Part shown: one piece after another, positions 10,031 to 22,300 of the stretch
How positions within the stretch are numbered: the first letter of the stretch is position 1
How the letters are laid out: each line of letters opens with the position of its first letter
From: Portulaca oleracea
Lineage: Eukaryota; Streptophyta; Magnoliopsida; Caryophyllales; Portulacaceae
NCBI GenBank assembly: GCA_029582165.1
Contig: CM055889.1
Span: 15,246,841 to 15,310,840, forward strand
Reading direction: 5' to 3'
DNA length: 64,000 nt
Position numbers and translations under genes: made by a program
Notes under the pieces: model-generated
What the model was told of the DNA's origin: nothing
Database searches by the model: none
What the model saw: the letters and a program-made list of their open reading frames with translations, nothing else

Positions 10031-13000
10031 ATGGCTTCAATCATGAAGTGCGATATTCCAAAATTTGATAGAACGAGGAGTTTTAGTATGTGGAGACTGC
10101 AGATGAAGGCGGTCCTGATTCAGCACGGGTTATGGGATGTGATTGAGTATCCGACACGAAGACTGATGCGACAATGAGCAATGATGAATTCAAACAACTC
10201 CAGAAGGACATCAAGGGCAATCTGACTCCAAGGGAGTGGAAGAAGCTTGAAGATAAGGCTCTGACAGGGATTCAGCTGGTTTGGCAGAGCACATTCAGAG
10301 AGAGGTGATGTATATCGAGAAACCTCGGGAGCTCTGGACCAAACTGGAAGACTTGTACATGTCGAAGAGTCTTGCAAACAAGTACCGAATGAAGGAGAAA
10401 TTCTACAGGCTGAAGATGCCCCAAGGTACTTCTATTCAGGCACATCTTAGTGAGTTTGATTCTATTATTACTGAATTGGAATTAATGGATATAAAACACA
10501 CTGATGAGGATAAGGCTTTGCATTTAATTTTGTCCCTACCTGCATCACATAAACAATTTAAGGAAATCATGTTGTATGGGAATTATGGTGTCCTTAACCT
10601 TAGTGAAGGCTAGTTTACTGTCTAAGGAGAAACTTGATACCGATGGTGATGACCAGAGTGGTGATGCTATGGTTGTAAGGGGTAGAAATACTGAATGTAA
10701 GGGAAACGGGTCTAGAGGGAGGTCTAAACACCGTTCAAAATCTAGGAATCCTCACAAGAATAAGAAGTGTAATTACTGTAGTAAGATGGGGCATATAGAG
10801 AGAGACTGTTGGGCAAAACAGAGAGACCAGAAGCAGGAAAGTAAGGATAATCATACCAAACCTGGTATCTCAAACTGCGTAGAGTCCGAGTTAGATGGTG
10901 ATGGGTTTGTAGTTACGGATGATGCCTTGGCTACCACATCGAGTAGGATAGCTAAAGATGAGTGAGTTCTTGATACAGGGTGCACCTATCATATGTACCC
11001 TCATAGGGACTGGTTCGAGTCCTATGAGAGAGTTGACACTGGGGTCGTAGTCATGGGTAATGACACAACCTGCAAGGTTGCAGGAATCGACAGCATCAAA
11101 GTCAGAACTCATGATGGCATTGTTAGAACTCTCAAGCAGGTTCGTCATATCCCTAACATGACTCGAAATTTAATTTCTTTGGGTACTCTTGAGGCTAACG
11201 ACTGCAGGTACAAAGGAGAAGATGGTGTTTTGAAAGTGTGCAGGGGTTCCATGGTTCTTATGAAGGGAATCAGGAAGAGCAGTCTGTACATTCTGCAGGG
11301 GTCTACAATGACAGGATCTGTAGCGGAAGTCCTAAATCTTGATGAGTCCGACAGCACAAAACTGTGGCACATGAGACTAAGTCACATGGGAGAGAAGAGA
11401 ATGTCAATGCCGAGCAAGAAGAGATATCTTGATGGCGCAAAGATCAGCAAGTTGGAGTTTTGTGATCACTGTGTCTATGGAAAACATAAGAGGGTTAGCT
11501 TTTCAAGGGCTAAACACACAACAACGGGGATCCTTGATTATATTCATTCAGATCTGTGGGGTCCTACTAGAGTGCCATCCCTGGATGGCAAGCGCTATGT
11601 TGACATTCGTGGATGACTTCTCGAGGAAGATTTGGGTTTATTTCCTGCGGCACAAGAATGAGACATTCTCATACTTTAAGAAGTTCAAAGCTTTGGTAGA
11701 GAATCAGACAGGCAGGAAAATCAAGAAACTCAGGACTGACAATGGGTTGGAGTTTGTTGATTCTGAATTTACTGAATTCTACGAGGAGCATGAGATTGCG
11801 AGGCATCGAACCTTGGTGGGTAAGCCTCAGCAAAACGGCGTAGCTGAAAGAATCAACAGGACACTCCTAGAGAAAGCCCGCTGCATGCTCTCGAATGCAG
11901 GGCTTTGGAAGAACAAATTGTTCTGGGCAGAGGTGATATCTACTGCCTGCTACCTGCTGAATAGATCACCTCATGCCTCTATCGAATACCAGATTCCAGA
12001 GGAAGTATGGACAGGTAATCCAGTTAACTATTCTAATTTGAGAATTTTTGGATGTTCTGTATATGCCCATGTGAATGATGGGAAGTTGTCTCCCAGGGCT
12101 GTTAAATGCATGTTTCTAGGTTACGGGTCTGAGTCTAAGGGATATAGAATGTGGTGTCCTGATTTGAAGAAAGTTATTCAATCTAGAGATGTAACTTTTA
12201 ATGAAACTGCTATGTTATCTGGAATGAAATTTACCGGTACTTCTGATGATGCAGGAAATAAGGAGAAGGATGCAGGAAGAATGGTGTTCGAGGTGGAGCA
12301 AGCTCAAGGTGGAGCTGCTGGAACCTGCAATCAGGAGCAAATTGCTGATGATGCTTCTGAACCAACTTAGGTCGATGAACATGAGATTGAGACGAATGTT
12401 CCTCAGGTGGGAACAACCGAGCATTGTTAGAGATCATCCCAGGAGGGAGATCAGGAGACCAGTGCGATATACTGAAGAAGATGACGCTATGATTGCTTAT
12501 GCACTGAGTGTTGCAGAGGAGACTCCTGAAGATGTTGAACCTTTTACCTATCAGGAGGCCATCTCTTGTCCGAACGCCTCAAACTGGATAGGAGCAATGC
12601 AAGAGGAGATGGAGAGCCTGCAGAAAAATCATACTTGGGAGCTATGTGAGTTGCCTAAAGGGCGACGAGCTCTTACTGCGAAGTGGGTGTACAAAAGAAA
12701 GGAAGGTATCTCTGGTGTAGAAAGTGCAAGGTGGAAGGCCAGATTAGTGGTAAGGGGTTGCAACCAGAAAGAAGGAATCGACTACAATGAAGTATTCTCG
12801 CCAGTCGTGAGGCATACGTCGATCCGCACCTTGCTAGCCTTTGTTGCTCTATTTGATTTGGAGTTGGAGAAACTTGATGTCAAGACAGCTTTCCTCCATG
12901 GCGAGTTGGAGGAAGAAATATATATGAGGTAGCCAGAGGGTTTCATCGTTCCTGGCAAATAGGAACAGGTGTGTAGATTGAAGAAATCCTTGTATGGACT

Positions 13001-14100
13001 TAAATAGACACCCAGACAGTGGTACAAAAGGTTTGATACCTTTATGGTAGGGCAAGAGTACATAAGAAGTCACTATGACAACTGTGTGTACTACAGGAAA
13101 TTTGAAGAAAGGTCTTTCATTTATTTATTATTGTATGTTGATGACATGTTGATTGCCTCCAGGGACATATCACTTATAAAGAAGCTGAAATCACAACTCA
13201 ACCAAGAGTTTGAGATGAAAGACCTCGGAGCGGCGAAGAAGATTTTGGGTATGGAGATCCAAAGAGATAAAAAGGCAGGGAAGTAGTTCTTGTCTCAGAA
13301 GAAATATCTGGATAAGGTGTTGGACACATTCAACATGAGAAACTGTAAAGCAGTTTCAACTCCCTTAGCTGCACACTTTAAGTTGTCTGGTGAGAACTGT
13401 CCTAAATCTGATTTGGAGGTAAGGAGAATGTCTAATATTCCCTATGCTAGTGCAATTGGTAGTTTGATGTATGCTATGGTGTGCACTAGACCTGACCTGT
13501 CCCATGCAGTTAGTGTTGTGAGTAGATATATGCAGAATCCAGGGAAGGAGCATTGGGAAGGAGTGAAGTGGATCCTTCGCTATGTGAAAAGTACTTTGGA
13601 GAAGGGCATCCTGTATGATAGAGGTAGCATTGCAACGTCTGATGTTGTATGTTATGTTGATGCTGATTATGGTGGAGATCTGGATAGGAGACGCTCAATT
13701 TCAGGGTATGTGTTCGTCATGTGTGGAGGAGCAATATCTTGGAAAGCTTCACTTCAATCTATAGCATTCCTGTCTACTACAGAGGCTGAATATATTGCTG
13801 CAACGGAAGGAGTGAAGGAGGCCATCTGGTTGAGGGGATTGGTCATGGAGCTTGGAGTACCACAGGGCGAGACTGTGGTTTATTCGCATACGTCAGTGCT
13901 ATACATCGACAAAGAATGACACTTATCATTCAAGACCAAGCATATAAGCGTCGGTATCACTTCATCGAGATACGATTCTTTGCGGAGAGATCGTGGTGAA
14001 GAAGGTGCATACTTCTGATAATCCTGTAGACATGTTAATCAAGCCTCTATCTATAGCTAAGTTCGAACATTGTTTGGACTTAGTTGGTGTTCTAAGCATG
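10031..14100 (+). pseudogene. Copia gag-pol polyprotein remnant (element 1)
   Basis: Gag starts at the ATG at 10031. A one-base loss near 10155, another near 10278 and a four-base loss near 10609 shift the frame. The CCHC knuckle (CNYCSKMGHIERDC) lies at 10768-10809. The protease core LDTGC is at about 10969, immediately after a TGA at 10963-10965 where copy 2 has Trp; the next residues also differ (YPH against CPH). GAG-pre-integrase (LWHMRLSHMGEKRM) lies near 11360 and an integrase region at about 11540-12050, with a two-base loss near 11599. Reverse transcriptase spans about 12540-13260 with YVDDM near 13135 and in-frame TAGs, for example at 12930-12932. RNase H with YVDADYGGD and STTEAEYIA spans about 13640-13920, after which the frame is lost. 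It cannot encode a working polyprotein. Confidence 0.95.
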
Positions 14101-14204
14101 TGAGAGCCCTGCGGGGCCATGCCCTGTGGAGGGGCGTGTTGATGGCGAGAGTCAAGATATTTATCTGGACCGATGATTCGTTGATTTTAGTCCAAGGTGG
14201 AGTT

Positions 14205-14780
14205 TGTTAGGAAAGTGTCCTAAAATTATCAAATCTCTTGATCCCACAATTATTTGTTTCCTAATTGTATTAGGGTATTATTTAGGTTTCCTTATTATGT
14301 TGGGTTTTCTAATTGTATTAGATTCTAAATCTAATTGGAGTGGGAGTTAAATTAGGTTATAGGGAGTTTTCCCTATAAATAGGGTACATGTTTCTCCACC
14401 AAAAATACATCGGTAAACACATAGAGCTAGAGAGAGAGAGAGAAAATATTGAGAGAGAAAGGGGTTTCACCAATATTTTCTCCAGTGTATCTTGAGAGAT
14501 TGTGAGTTGAGTGTTGAGAGATCGTTATAGTAATCTCCTTTGTGGATCGCATCACACCCTGTGATAGTGATCAGGTTGTACTCCTCCTTTCTCATAGTGG
14601 ATTATTTTAAGGTCGGTCATGCGCTAGGTTTTTCTCCGAGTTCTTCGGTTTCCCACGTAATTCTGGTGTTTGATTTTATCGCTTATTTTCGTTCCGAAAT
14701 TTTGTCGTAATATCCGTCATCTCGTTTTCAATTCTATTATTCGCTTCCGCTGTTACATTGCTACTTACTTTTCTCTAAGA
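14205..14780 (+). repeat. 3' LTR of copia element 1
   Basis: Begins TGTTAGGAAAG after a purine-rich tract (ccaaggtggag). It ends taaga instead of taaca and is followed by target duplicate GAAAG at 14781-14785. TATA box at 14374-14381. It differs from the 5' LTR by substitutions and a short replaced segment around 14610. Confidence 0.95.
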
Positions 14781-14785
14781 GAAAG

Positions 14786-16315
14786 TTTGGAAGAAGAAAA
14801 TGGTAATTGGTTAAGCAACCACCGGCTCTTTGATATTTTCATGGTGTAAATGTTGGAGATATTAAATGACAAATTATGCATAAGTAATCTCGAAAATTAG
14901 GACAACTGGATCACACAAATATCACCATTAACCATTTAAGGTTTTGGTGAAGGGGGCACGGAATGCGACTTTGTCATTCCAAGTTTCCAACCGGGAACAA
15001 GTAATTTCTTTTTTTTTTATAATAATTATCGTTTTTGGAAATTGTGTGGTTAACTTTTAAAAATTTTGACTATAAAAACTCAATATATACAATGAGTTAC
15101 TATATAAAATTACAACCATTAAATTTGTTACGAAAAATACTATCATAAAAATATAACATTGCAATTGTTAATAATATACTATGTAAGAAATTATGAATTA
15201 AAGAGTGATATTGAATCACGTGAAAGTCAAAATTATGATAATTAATATGAAATGGTAAGAGTAGACTAGACTATACTAGAAGAAAAGGAAAAATGATCAA
15301 GTAAAAAAATTAGAGGAAAGGAAGGGAAAGGAAGAAAACCCGGTAACAAGGGCAAAGATAGAATGGTCTATCATTACTCAACAACTGCCTCTGCCATTAA
15401 GATGCTACAGGGACACAGCCCCATGCTCTCAGATTCATTTGGGCAACTTGTTCAAAACACGTTGTGCATTTCACTTTCATGTGTAATAATGGACACTTCC
15501 TACTTTTCAAAATTCTATAAAATATCCTTTTTGAGTATATAGAAGTAGACTAAAACATCAAAATTTGTTTCCAGTTATAGTTAAACAATGGATTATAAAA
15601 TTATTTATTAATATGTTATTGAGAATATTAAATTGACAAATAATTAAAAAGAAATAGTTAATCAGACAAAGGAATGAGATAATTCAAAACTAAATTACTC
15701 TCTTTGTTTCATATTAATTATTGTCCGTTGACGATATTAATTTTTCAACATATTCAATGTTCTAATATAATATAATTATAAAAGTATAATGTTGTAATTT
15801 TTTAATAAAATATACAATAAAAAGTTGTTACTCAAAAAGGATATTTGCAGAATTAATATGGAGCTAACAGAGTAATCACATCGTCAGTAGGTAACCTACC
15901 AAATATTATCATTTGATCTTTTCATTTGTACAGCTTCCATGTATTGTGGAAACTGAGAGTCATAAATAACGCACTCCTTTAGGCCATGGAAATGAGTTGT
16001 TTTTTTTTTTTTTTAATTTTTGAAAGGATGGAAATGAGTTGTTAACTGTATGGCATATAGCATTTACTATTATATCAAATCCCCAACGATTTTATTTGGA
16101 AGAAGAATAAGAGGGCAGAAGAATTGAAGCTATCTTGGTAGGCCCATATATGATTGCCCTGTCTCTTTCTCAAGGCAACTAGTAACTAGTAAGCAATCCT
16201 TTATATTATTATATATACCATCCAAGCTATACATAATACATTATTATGAATGCCATTTGCCTTTGAGAGCATACCATACTTACCTCCTGTTTATTTCTTT
16301 TTTAGTGTTCTCCTC
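14786..16315. other. Spacer upstream of the fucosidase gene
   Basis: AT-rich, with no gene recognised apart from the MITE at 15698-15872. The promoter of the GH95 gene should lie at the right end; tatatata near 16210 is a candidate TATA box, not verified. Confidence 0.4.
15698..15872. mobile_element. Stowaway-like MITE
   Basis: Termini ctctctttgtttcatattaa and ttaatatggagctaacagag are imperfect inverted repeats, flanked by TA on both sides (15696-15697, 15873-15874). 175 bp, AT-rich, non-coding. Confidence 0.7.
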
Positions 16316-19300
16316 ATGTACTCTCCAAAGGGTTTAAGCCTAGTTACTCGTGGATGTTGTCTCTACCTCATTGTCGCCCTTTTCTTCTTTGTGGAAGGAG
16401 CTTTTGGGGCGAATGTGGGCCCGACAAGAAGGTCGATGAGTAAAGAAGGAGAGAAGAAGCGACCTCTAAAGATCGTGTTTGATGGGCCAGCTAGGAACTG
16501 GACCGATGCTCTTCCGATTGGCAATGGCCGCTTGGGGGCCATGGTCAGGGGTGGTCTTCCTTCTGAGCTTCTTAATCTCAATGGTATGTAATTATACTAC
16601 TACTACACCTTTGGTATGCTTGTTCATGTTTGTTTCCTTTATTCATTCTTTTTTTTTGTGTTCATTAGGTTAGTACTTGCACTTGTAGCCAACATGCATG
16701 TACTAAATGGGGTGTCAAAAGTATTACGATAAGCATCCAGTTCAATAAAAAAAATTATTAACTGAGATTCACAAATATATTTTAGCACGTGCTCCAACAA
16801 TGACCTCTATTTACTCAAGAAAATGAAAGAATTTATAGTTGAAATATGTCTTATCAAAGAATATAACAATCAATTCTCGATCATTTTGTGTATACATGTA
16901 GTAAGGTCTTGTGTAAAATCGTTTTTATAATAAGTTATCATAAGAATATATACGGGATATTAGATGGTAATATACCAACCTTTGGTGTATTGGATTATAA
17001 TATACTGACCTTTACTATTGGACAATAATATCAATGACCTTTATACATGGGTGATATTATTATACCAATAGTGAATAAGCCGATGATGAACTGGTTTCTG
17101 TGTTGATGTGGCAGACGGAAGGAAAAAAACCGGCCCCAACCCAGTGATTAAGGGGATGGTGGTCTGGTCTTCGTGTTGACGTGACACACAACTAACTAAT
17201 GTATTGTAACCTGGGTCAGTGAGAAAAATGAAGGGGTTAATGAGTTATTGGGATGGGGTCGATTTTTTTCTCATCGCCTGCCATGTCAGTACGGAGACCG
17301 ATTCATCACCTCTTTAGTTACTATTGGTATGATAATGTCACCTAGGTATAAAGGTCACAAATATTATTGTTCAATAGTAAAGGTTAGTATATTACAATCC
17401 AATACTCCCAAAGATCGGTATATTATCATTCAAAAATCTTATATATATGTAAATTGAAATTTTTAGCTTTCTAACTGTTCGGTTAGTGATCCATGATAAA
17501 GATAGGATGTTGTATGGTGGTTTTCTCAACACAAGCATATCTACAAATCGCAAAACCAATCATGAATAAGGATAAAGCTTGGGACCATTTTTTCTGTAAG
17601 ACCAAATAGAAACTCCATAGATCATGAGGGTTTAATACACAATAGCTAGTTTATAAAAATCAAAGGGAAAAGCCAAAGTCCATCCATAACTGAGTTCTCC
17701 TAGAATTATATTCAAAGCCAATCTAGCTACTAGTCAAGTTGCCTTGTTTCTACTTCCACACATTAACTTAAAAATGACTTGTAGAAAATGAGATGCGACG
17801 GACCAACACTACTCATTAATGATCAGGCTTTGGAGAATATTTGATACTAGTATTTTCGTTTATGCATATATGTGAGATATTCAGCTTGTTTCAGACATTT
17901 TTCATTTAATTTAACATGTGCAATAATTGAGACGTTTAAGCACATCAATATTATCTCTAGTTTTGATCAATTACGAATAAAGCGGGTGATCTTAGGCCAT
18001 CTACCACACACACAATAACCAACCATTTGGAATTAGGATAGGGGTGTGAGGGTGTCATGTGTTTACCAAATTGCTTTATACCAAACAATGAATAGCACTA
18101 CTAGCCTTTTTCCTACTACCCCCACGTACTCCGTCGAGTGTTTTAGCATAGTCCAATTGAATTTTCATAATCATTTGTATTTTTTTGAATACTTACTACA
18201 AATAATATATCAAACATTTTTTCATGGTAAATTATTAATTTATTAGGTAATCCCCAAATTTATTTAATAAAGTACGTTAGCGTGTGACTTTTAATAATAT
18301 ATGACATGTTTTATATACACTAGCTAATGTACATTTCTTTCAATTCTGAGCCCGCCATGAATACATCTTACTTGGACCTAGCTTTGTCCATGTTCTTAAC
18401 CCCCTATTTTCATAAGCAAAATGATAAACATCTTGGTGCAAGATGATTTTTAACCATCTTGGTGCAAGATGCATCTCACCTAAATCACTCATAAAGTTAA
18501 ATGTAAGTATATTTAAATTATTATAAACGTATGTTTCATTACTTTGAGGGTTATTATAACCTATAAAAAATATAAAAATATTTATTTGTCTATATTTTTT
18601 CATAAATATAAACATATGCATAAAATATACATTTTCTACTATGATTGATATAATTAGCTATTATTTATATTTTTTGACCTAGCAAATAAGTATTATACTC
18701 TTGTAGCTGATAAATATACATAATTATTAGAGAAAATATTATTAAAAGTTAATAAAATGTGAAATATAGACAATTCAAGATGGTTATTAACCATCTTGAG
18801 TCAAGATGTGTATTATTGTTACACATAGAAAGAATTCACCTAAAAATTGTTTGGTCTAATTACTAAAAAAATTGTTTTTGATTCTTACAAACAGTTTTTA
18901 TAAAAGCTATTTTTGGAGAATTATTGAAGTGTTTGACCTAACTTATGACATAAGTGATTTAACTAAATTAACGTGTTTGCCCTAACTTATAATATAGTGC
19001 TTTTACTCAATTTAATTGTTTAGCCTAACTTTTAAAAATTATCATGTGTTTTTGTAGAGTAAAATTATCATATGATTATTTACATTTTTCTCTTTTTATT
19101 AATTTTTAGATGGATTATCAAATTTTAATTTTAAGTATAATTATAATCGTATAGTTATAGTTATAGTTACAATAATTATAATTATAACTATATGTGGTAT
19201 TACTTAACTATACAATACTTTAAATTAATTAAATACTCATATAATCAATAATTTACTAGATACCATATTTGTAAAGGAATTAGATAATTAAAAATGTCCA

Positions 19301-22300
19301 ATATACTATTAAAGGTTCTAATTAACATATATTAAAATATTTAAATGCTATTATTATAAGAATCAAAATACCTATTTGAAATTACGGAAACTAATCACCA
19401 AAGAATCTCATAGGTTGAGTAGTGAATAGTTTTTAGGAAGTAGAAGCAACAATTTATTGCTTATGCTTTTGGAGCTTTTTTTTACAAAAATTATTTTTGG
19501 AAAACAATTATTAGCTTAAAAAAAAAAACATTGTTTGACCTAGTGGTTGTTTGGCCTAGCTTTTAAGAGTGTTTTTGGGGTTAAAAAACACAAACTAGGC
19601 CAAACACTGATTTTTTTAAAAGCTAATAATTGTTTTCCAAAAACAGTTTTGGTCAAAAACAACTCCAAAAGCAGAAGCAACAAATTGCTACTTCTGCTTC
19701 CTAAAAACTAATGACTGCTCAATCTGTAAGATATTTTGTTGATAAGTTTCCATATTCTCAAATAGATATTATCAGTTTAAAAATTAATAAAAAGAGAAAA
19801 ACGTAATAATCACATGATAATTTACCCTTAAAGACATATATAATTTTGAAAAGTTAGGCTAAAACAATTAAATTTAGTAAAAAAAAACTTATATTATAAG
19901 TTAGGCCAAACACTCTAATTTGGTAAAATCATTTATTCCCAAAGTTAGGCCAAACACTTCTATATTGCTCCAAAAATAGCTTTTGTAAAAACTGTTTTTA
20001 AGAAGCAAAAACAGTATTTTAAAAATTAGGCCAAACAGACACCTAGTTTGTGGTTTTTAGCTCTTAAAACACTCTAAAAAACTAGGCCAAACAAGCACTA
20101 ATTCAATTCAAATGAAATCAACGTCTATTTCTCAATACCATTACATAAGAGACTTAAATAGCTAGAGGCACTAGGGAAATTAGGACACCTAAATATATAA
20201 ACCTAATATTAGATATCTTTATTTAGGCTATCTTAGTTATATGATAAAAAAATAAATAGGAAATAATCTATTACATATATTAAAACAAAACCTTTTAATA
20301 GGAGCTTTTGCCATATGCCACCATCAAAAGTTTTCAAATAAAAGAAAAAATAAAAAATCATAACTAATAATTGGATTTTTGGACGTTAATCTACTGAACT
20401 TTTGAGGTATTGGACAATAATGCACTGAACTTTGACCTTGGATAATAATGCACTGAACTTTGAGGGATGTTGGATAATAATGCACCCGGAACGATTTCGA
20501 TGGTAGTCAACTTGGTGACGATCTTACGTGGTAGGCCGAGAAGATAAATTGGCTAAATAGTATATAAATTTATGACATGTCAGCTAATCTACACAATCAA
20601 AGGTGATTTTATACAACTACAACAACAATCTCTCACTAAAAACACGTTTAAGCAAATGTGATTTTATGCTTCTCTTTTCAAAGTTGATTCTTTTTGCTTA
20701 TGCGTGGATTAGCTGACATGTCATAAACTTAAATATTTTTGCGTCAATTCATCTCCTCCACTGCTACATAGGATTACAACCGAGACAGCCACTGACGGAA
20801 TCGTTCTGGGTGTATTATTGTTCAACACCCCCCAAAATACAATGTATTATTATCCAAGGTTAAAGTTCAATGTATTATTGTCCAATACCCCACAAATTCA
20901 ATATATAAGTATCAAAAACCCTTAATAATTTTTTTTAATCATTTAAGAACCTTATTAGTTATTACACATATGAGCACATATATTTATTACACGACTAAAA
21001 CAATATATCCATTAGCTTTTACACATGTTGATTTTACAAAGGATTCAATATTTAAAAATATTTTTTTTCAAAATTATTTAATCGAGATTCTAGATTATTC
21101 AATTTTAATAAGTTTCACATATATAATTTTCAATAATTTAATAACTAACATTCCCCTGCATCTGCACGTGATATACAATATTAGTTATATAATATAACAA
21201 AATACAAAATCTTCCTAATATCTCATAATCAATGGTATTTTAAGATATTTTTCCTCCTCCATGGTAAAGTATAAGGTAGTTCCAAATCGAAAAGGATAAA
21301 TGTTTTGAGCAAGACACATATTAAGTGTCTTGTCATTATATAAAACTTATATACTTGTAAATTAATTGAAAAAAAATTATATGATTGACTTGTATAACTA
21401 TATATAATAATATATATAAATAGTATAAAATCACACTTTTATCTATATTTTTTAAAATTTACAAAAAGACGTTTAAAATATGCCCAACGGATAAAGTTCA
21501 TTCATTAGGATGTCAATTTTAATTATTGACGTAGCCAACACATTCCAAGCTTCTTATAATTGATAATTAATAGTATCTATAAAAAAAATTAGGGTTAAAA
21601 ATAATAATAAGTGTTAATTTTATAAGGAGCAAGACACTTAAACATTGTCTTGCCTCAAGACACGTATCATCACCCCAAATCGAAAATGCCTATATGCCTA
21701 CATAAACAAAAAAAAAACAGTCTACGGTTTGCGATTTTACGCCTAAAATGGAATGGGAAAGTCTAGAGTACCTCCCTCTTCAAAAATCGCAGTTTTGTTT
21801 TGATATAGAAGTCGTTAAATTTGCTTAAAGGAGACAAATGCTTAATTTTACAAGGTACACATCCAAGCACCTCCCTAGGTTCTCCAAACATAAATTTTCT
21901 AAAGAAATCATCAATATTCATTATAAATTCATTATTAAATTATTAATATTATTGCAAAATTTACCCGTACATGGAAATTCGACAATTTATCCTAAAAGTC
22001 CATGAGTTGATGAATTAACCTTGTCCAAAAATTGCCTCTAGAGCACCCAGGTAGGTCCACCATAATAGAGGGTATAATTCGCCCACAAATGGTTGAACAA
22101 TGTCTCTTTGTTTCATATTTGAGCAGAAGATACACTTTGGACTGGTGTACCTGGAAACTACACGGATCCTAATGCTTCAAAGGCCTTAGCAAATGTCAGA
22201 AAGCTTGTGGATGATGGCAATTACTCTGAAGCTACTGCTATGGCAGATAAGGAACTTACTGGCACTTCTGCTAATGTATGCTGCTTCATTCCTTTCTAGA

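Larger units (their letters stand above)
9435..14780 (+). mobile_element. Ty1/copia retrotransposon 1 (Tork/Tnt1-like), complete but dead
   Basis: The two LTRs (9435-10007 and 14205-14780) begin TGTTAGGAAAG. The left ends TAACA; the right ends TAAGA, so its terminal CA has mutated to GA. The 5-bp target duplication GAAAG is exact on both sides (9430-9434 and 14781-14785). A perfect primer binding site follows the left LTR. The interior has the copia order gag, protease, integrase, reverse transcriptase, RNase H, with many stops and frameshifts. The Tork lineage is inferred from the Gag start (MASIMKCDIPKF) and domain order. The LTRs differ at many positions, so this insertion looks older than copia element 2 at 55271-60475. 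Confidence 0.95.

Noticed and set aside
16250..16315. Upstream in-frame ATG of the GH95 gene as start
   Set aside because: The tandem copy conserves MYS-KG at the second ATG. The upstream 22 codons are not needed for the signal peptide.
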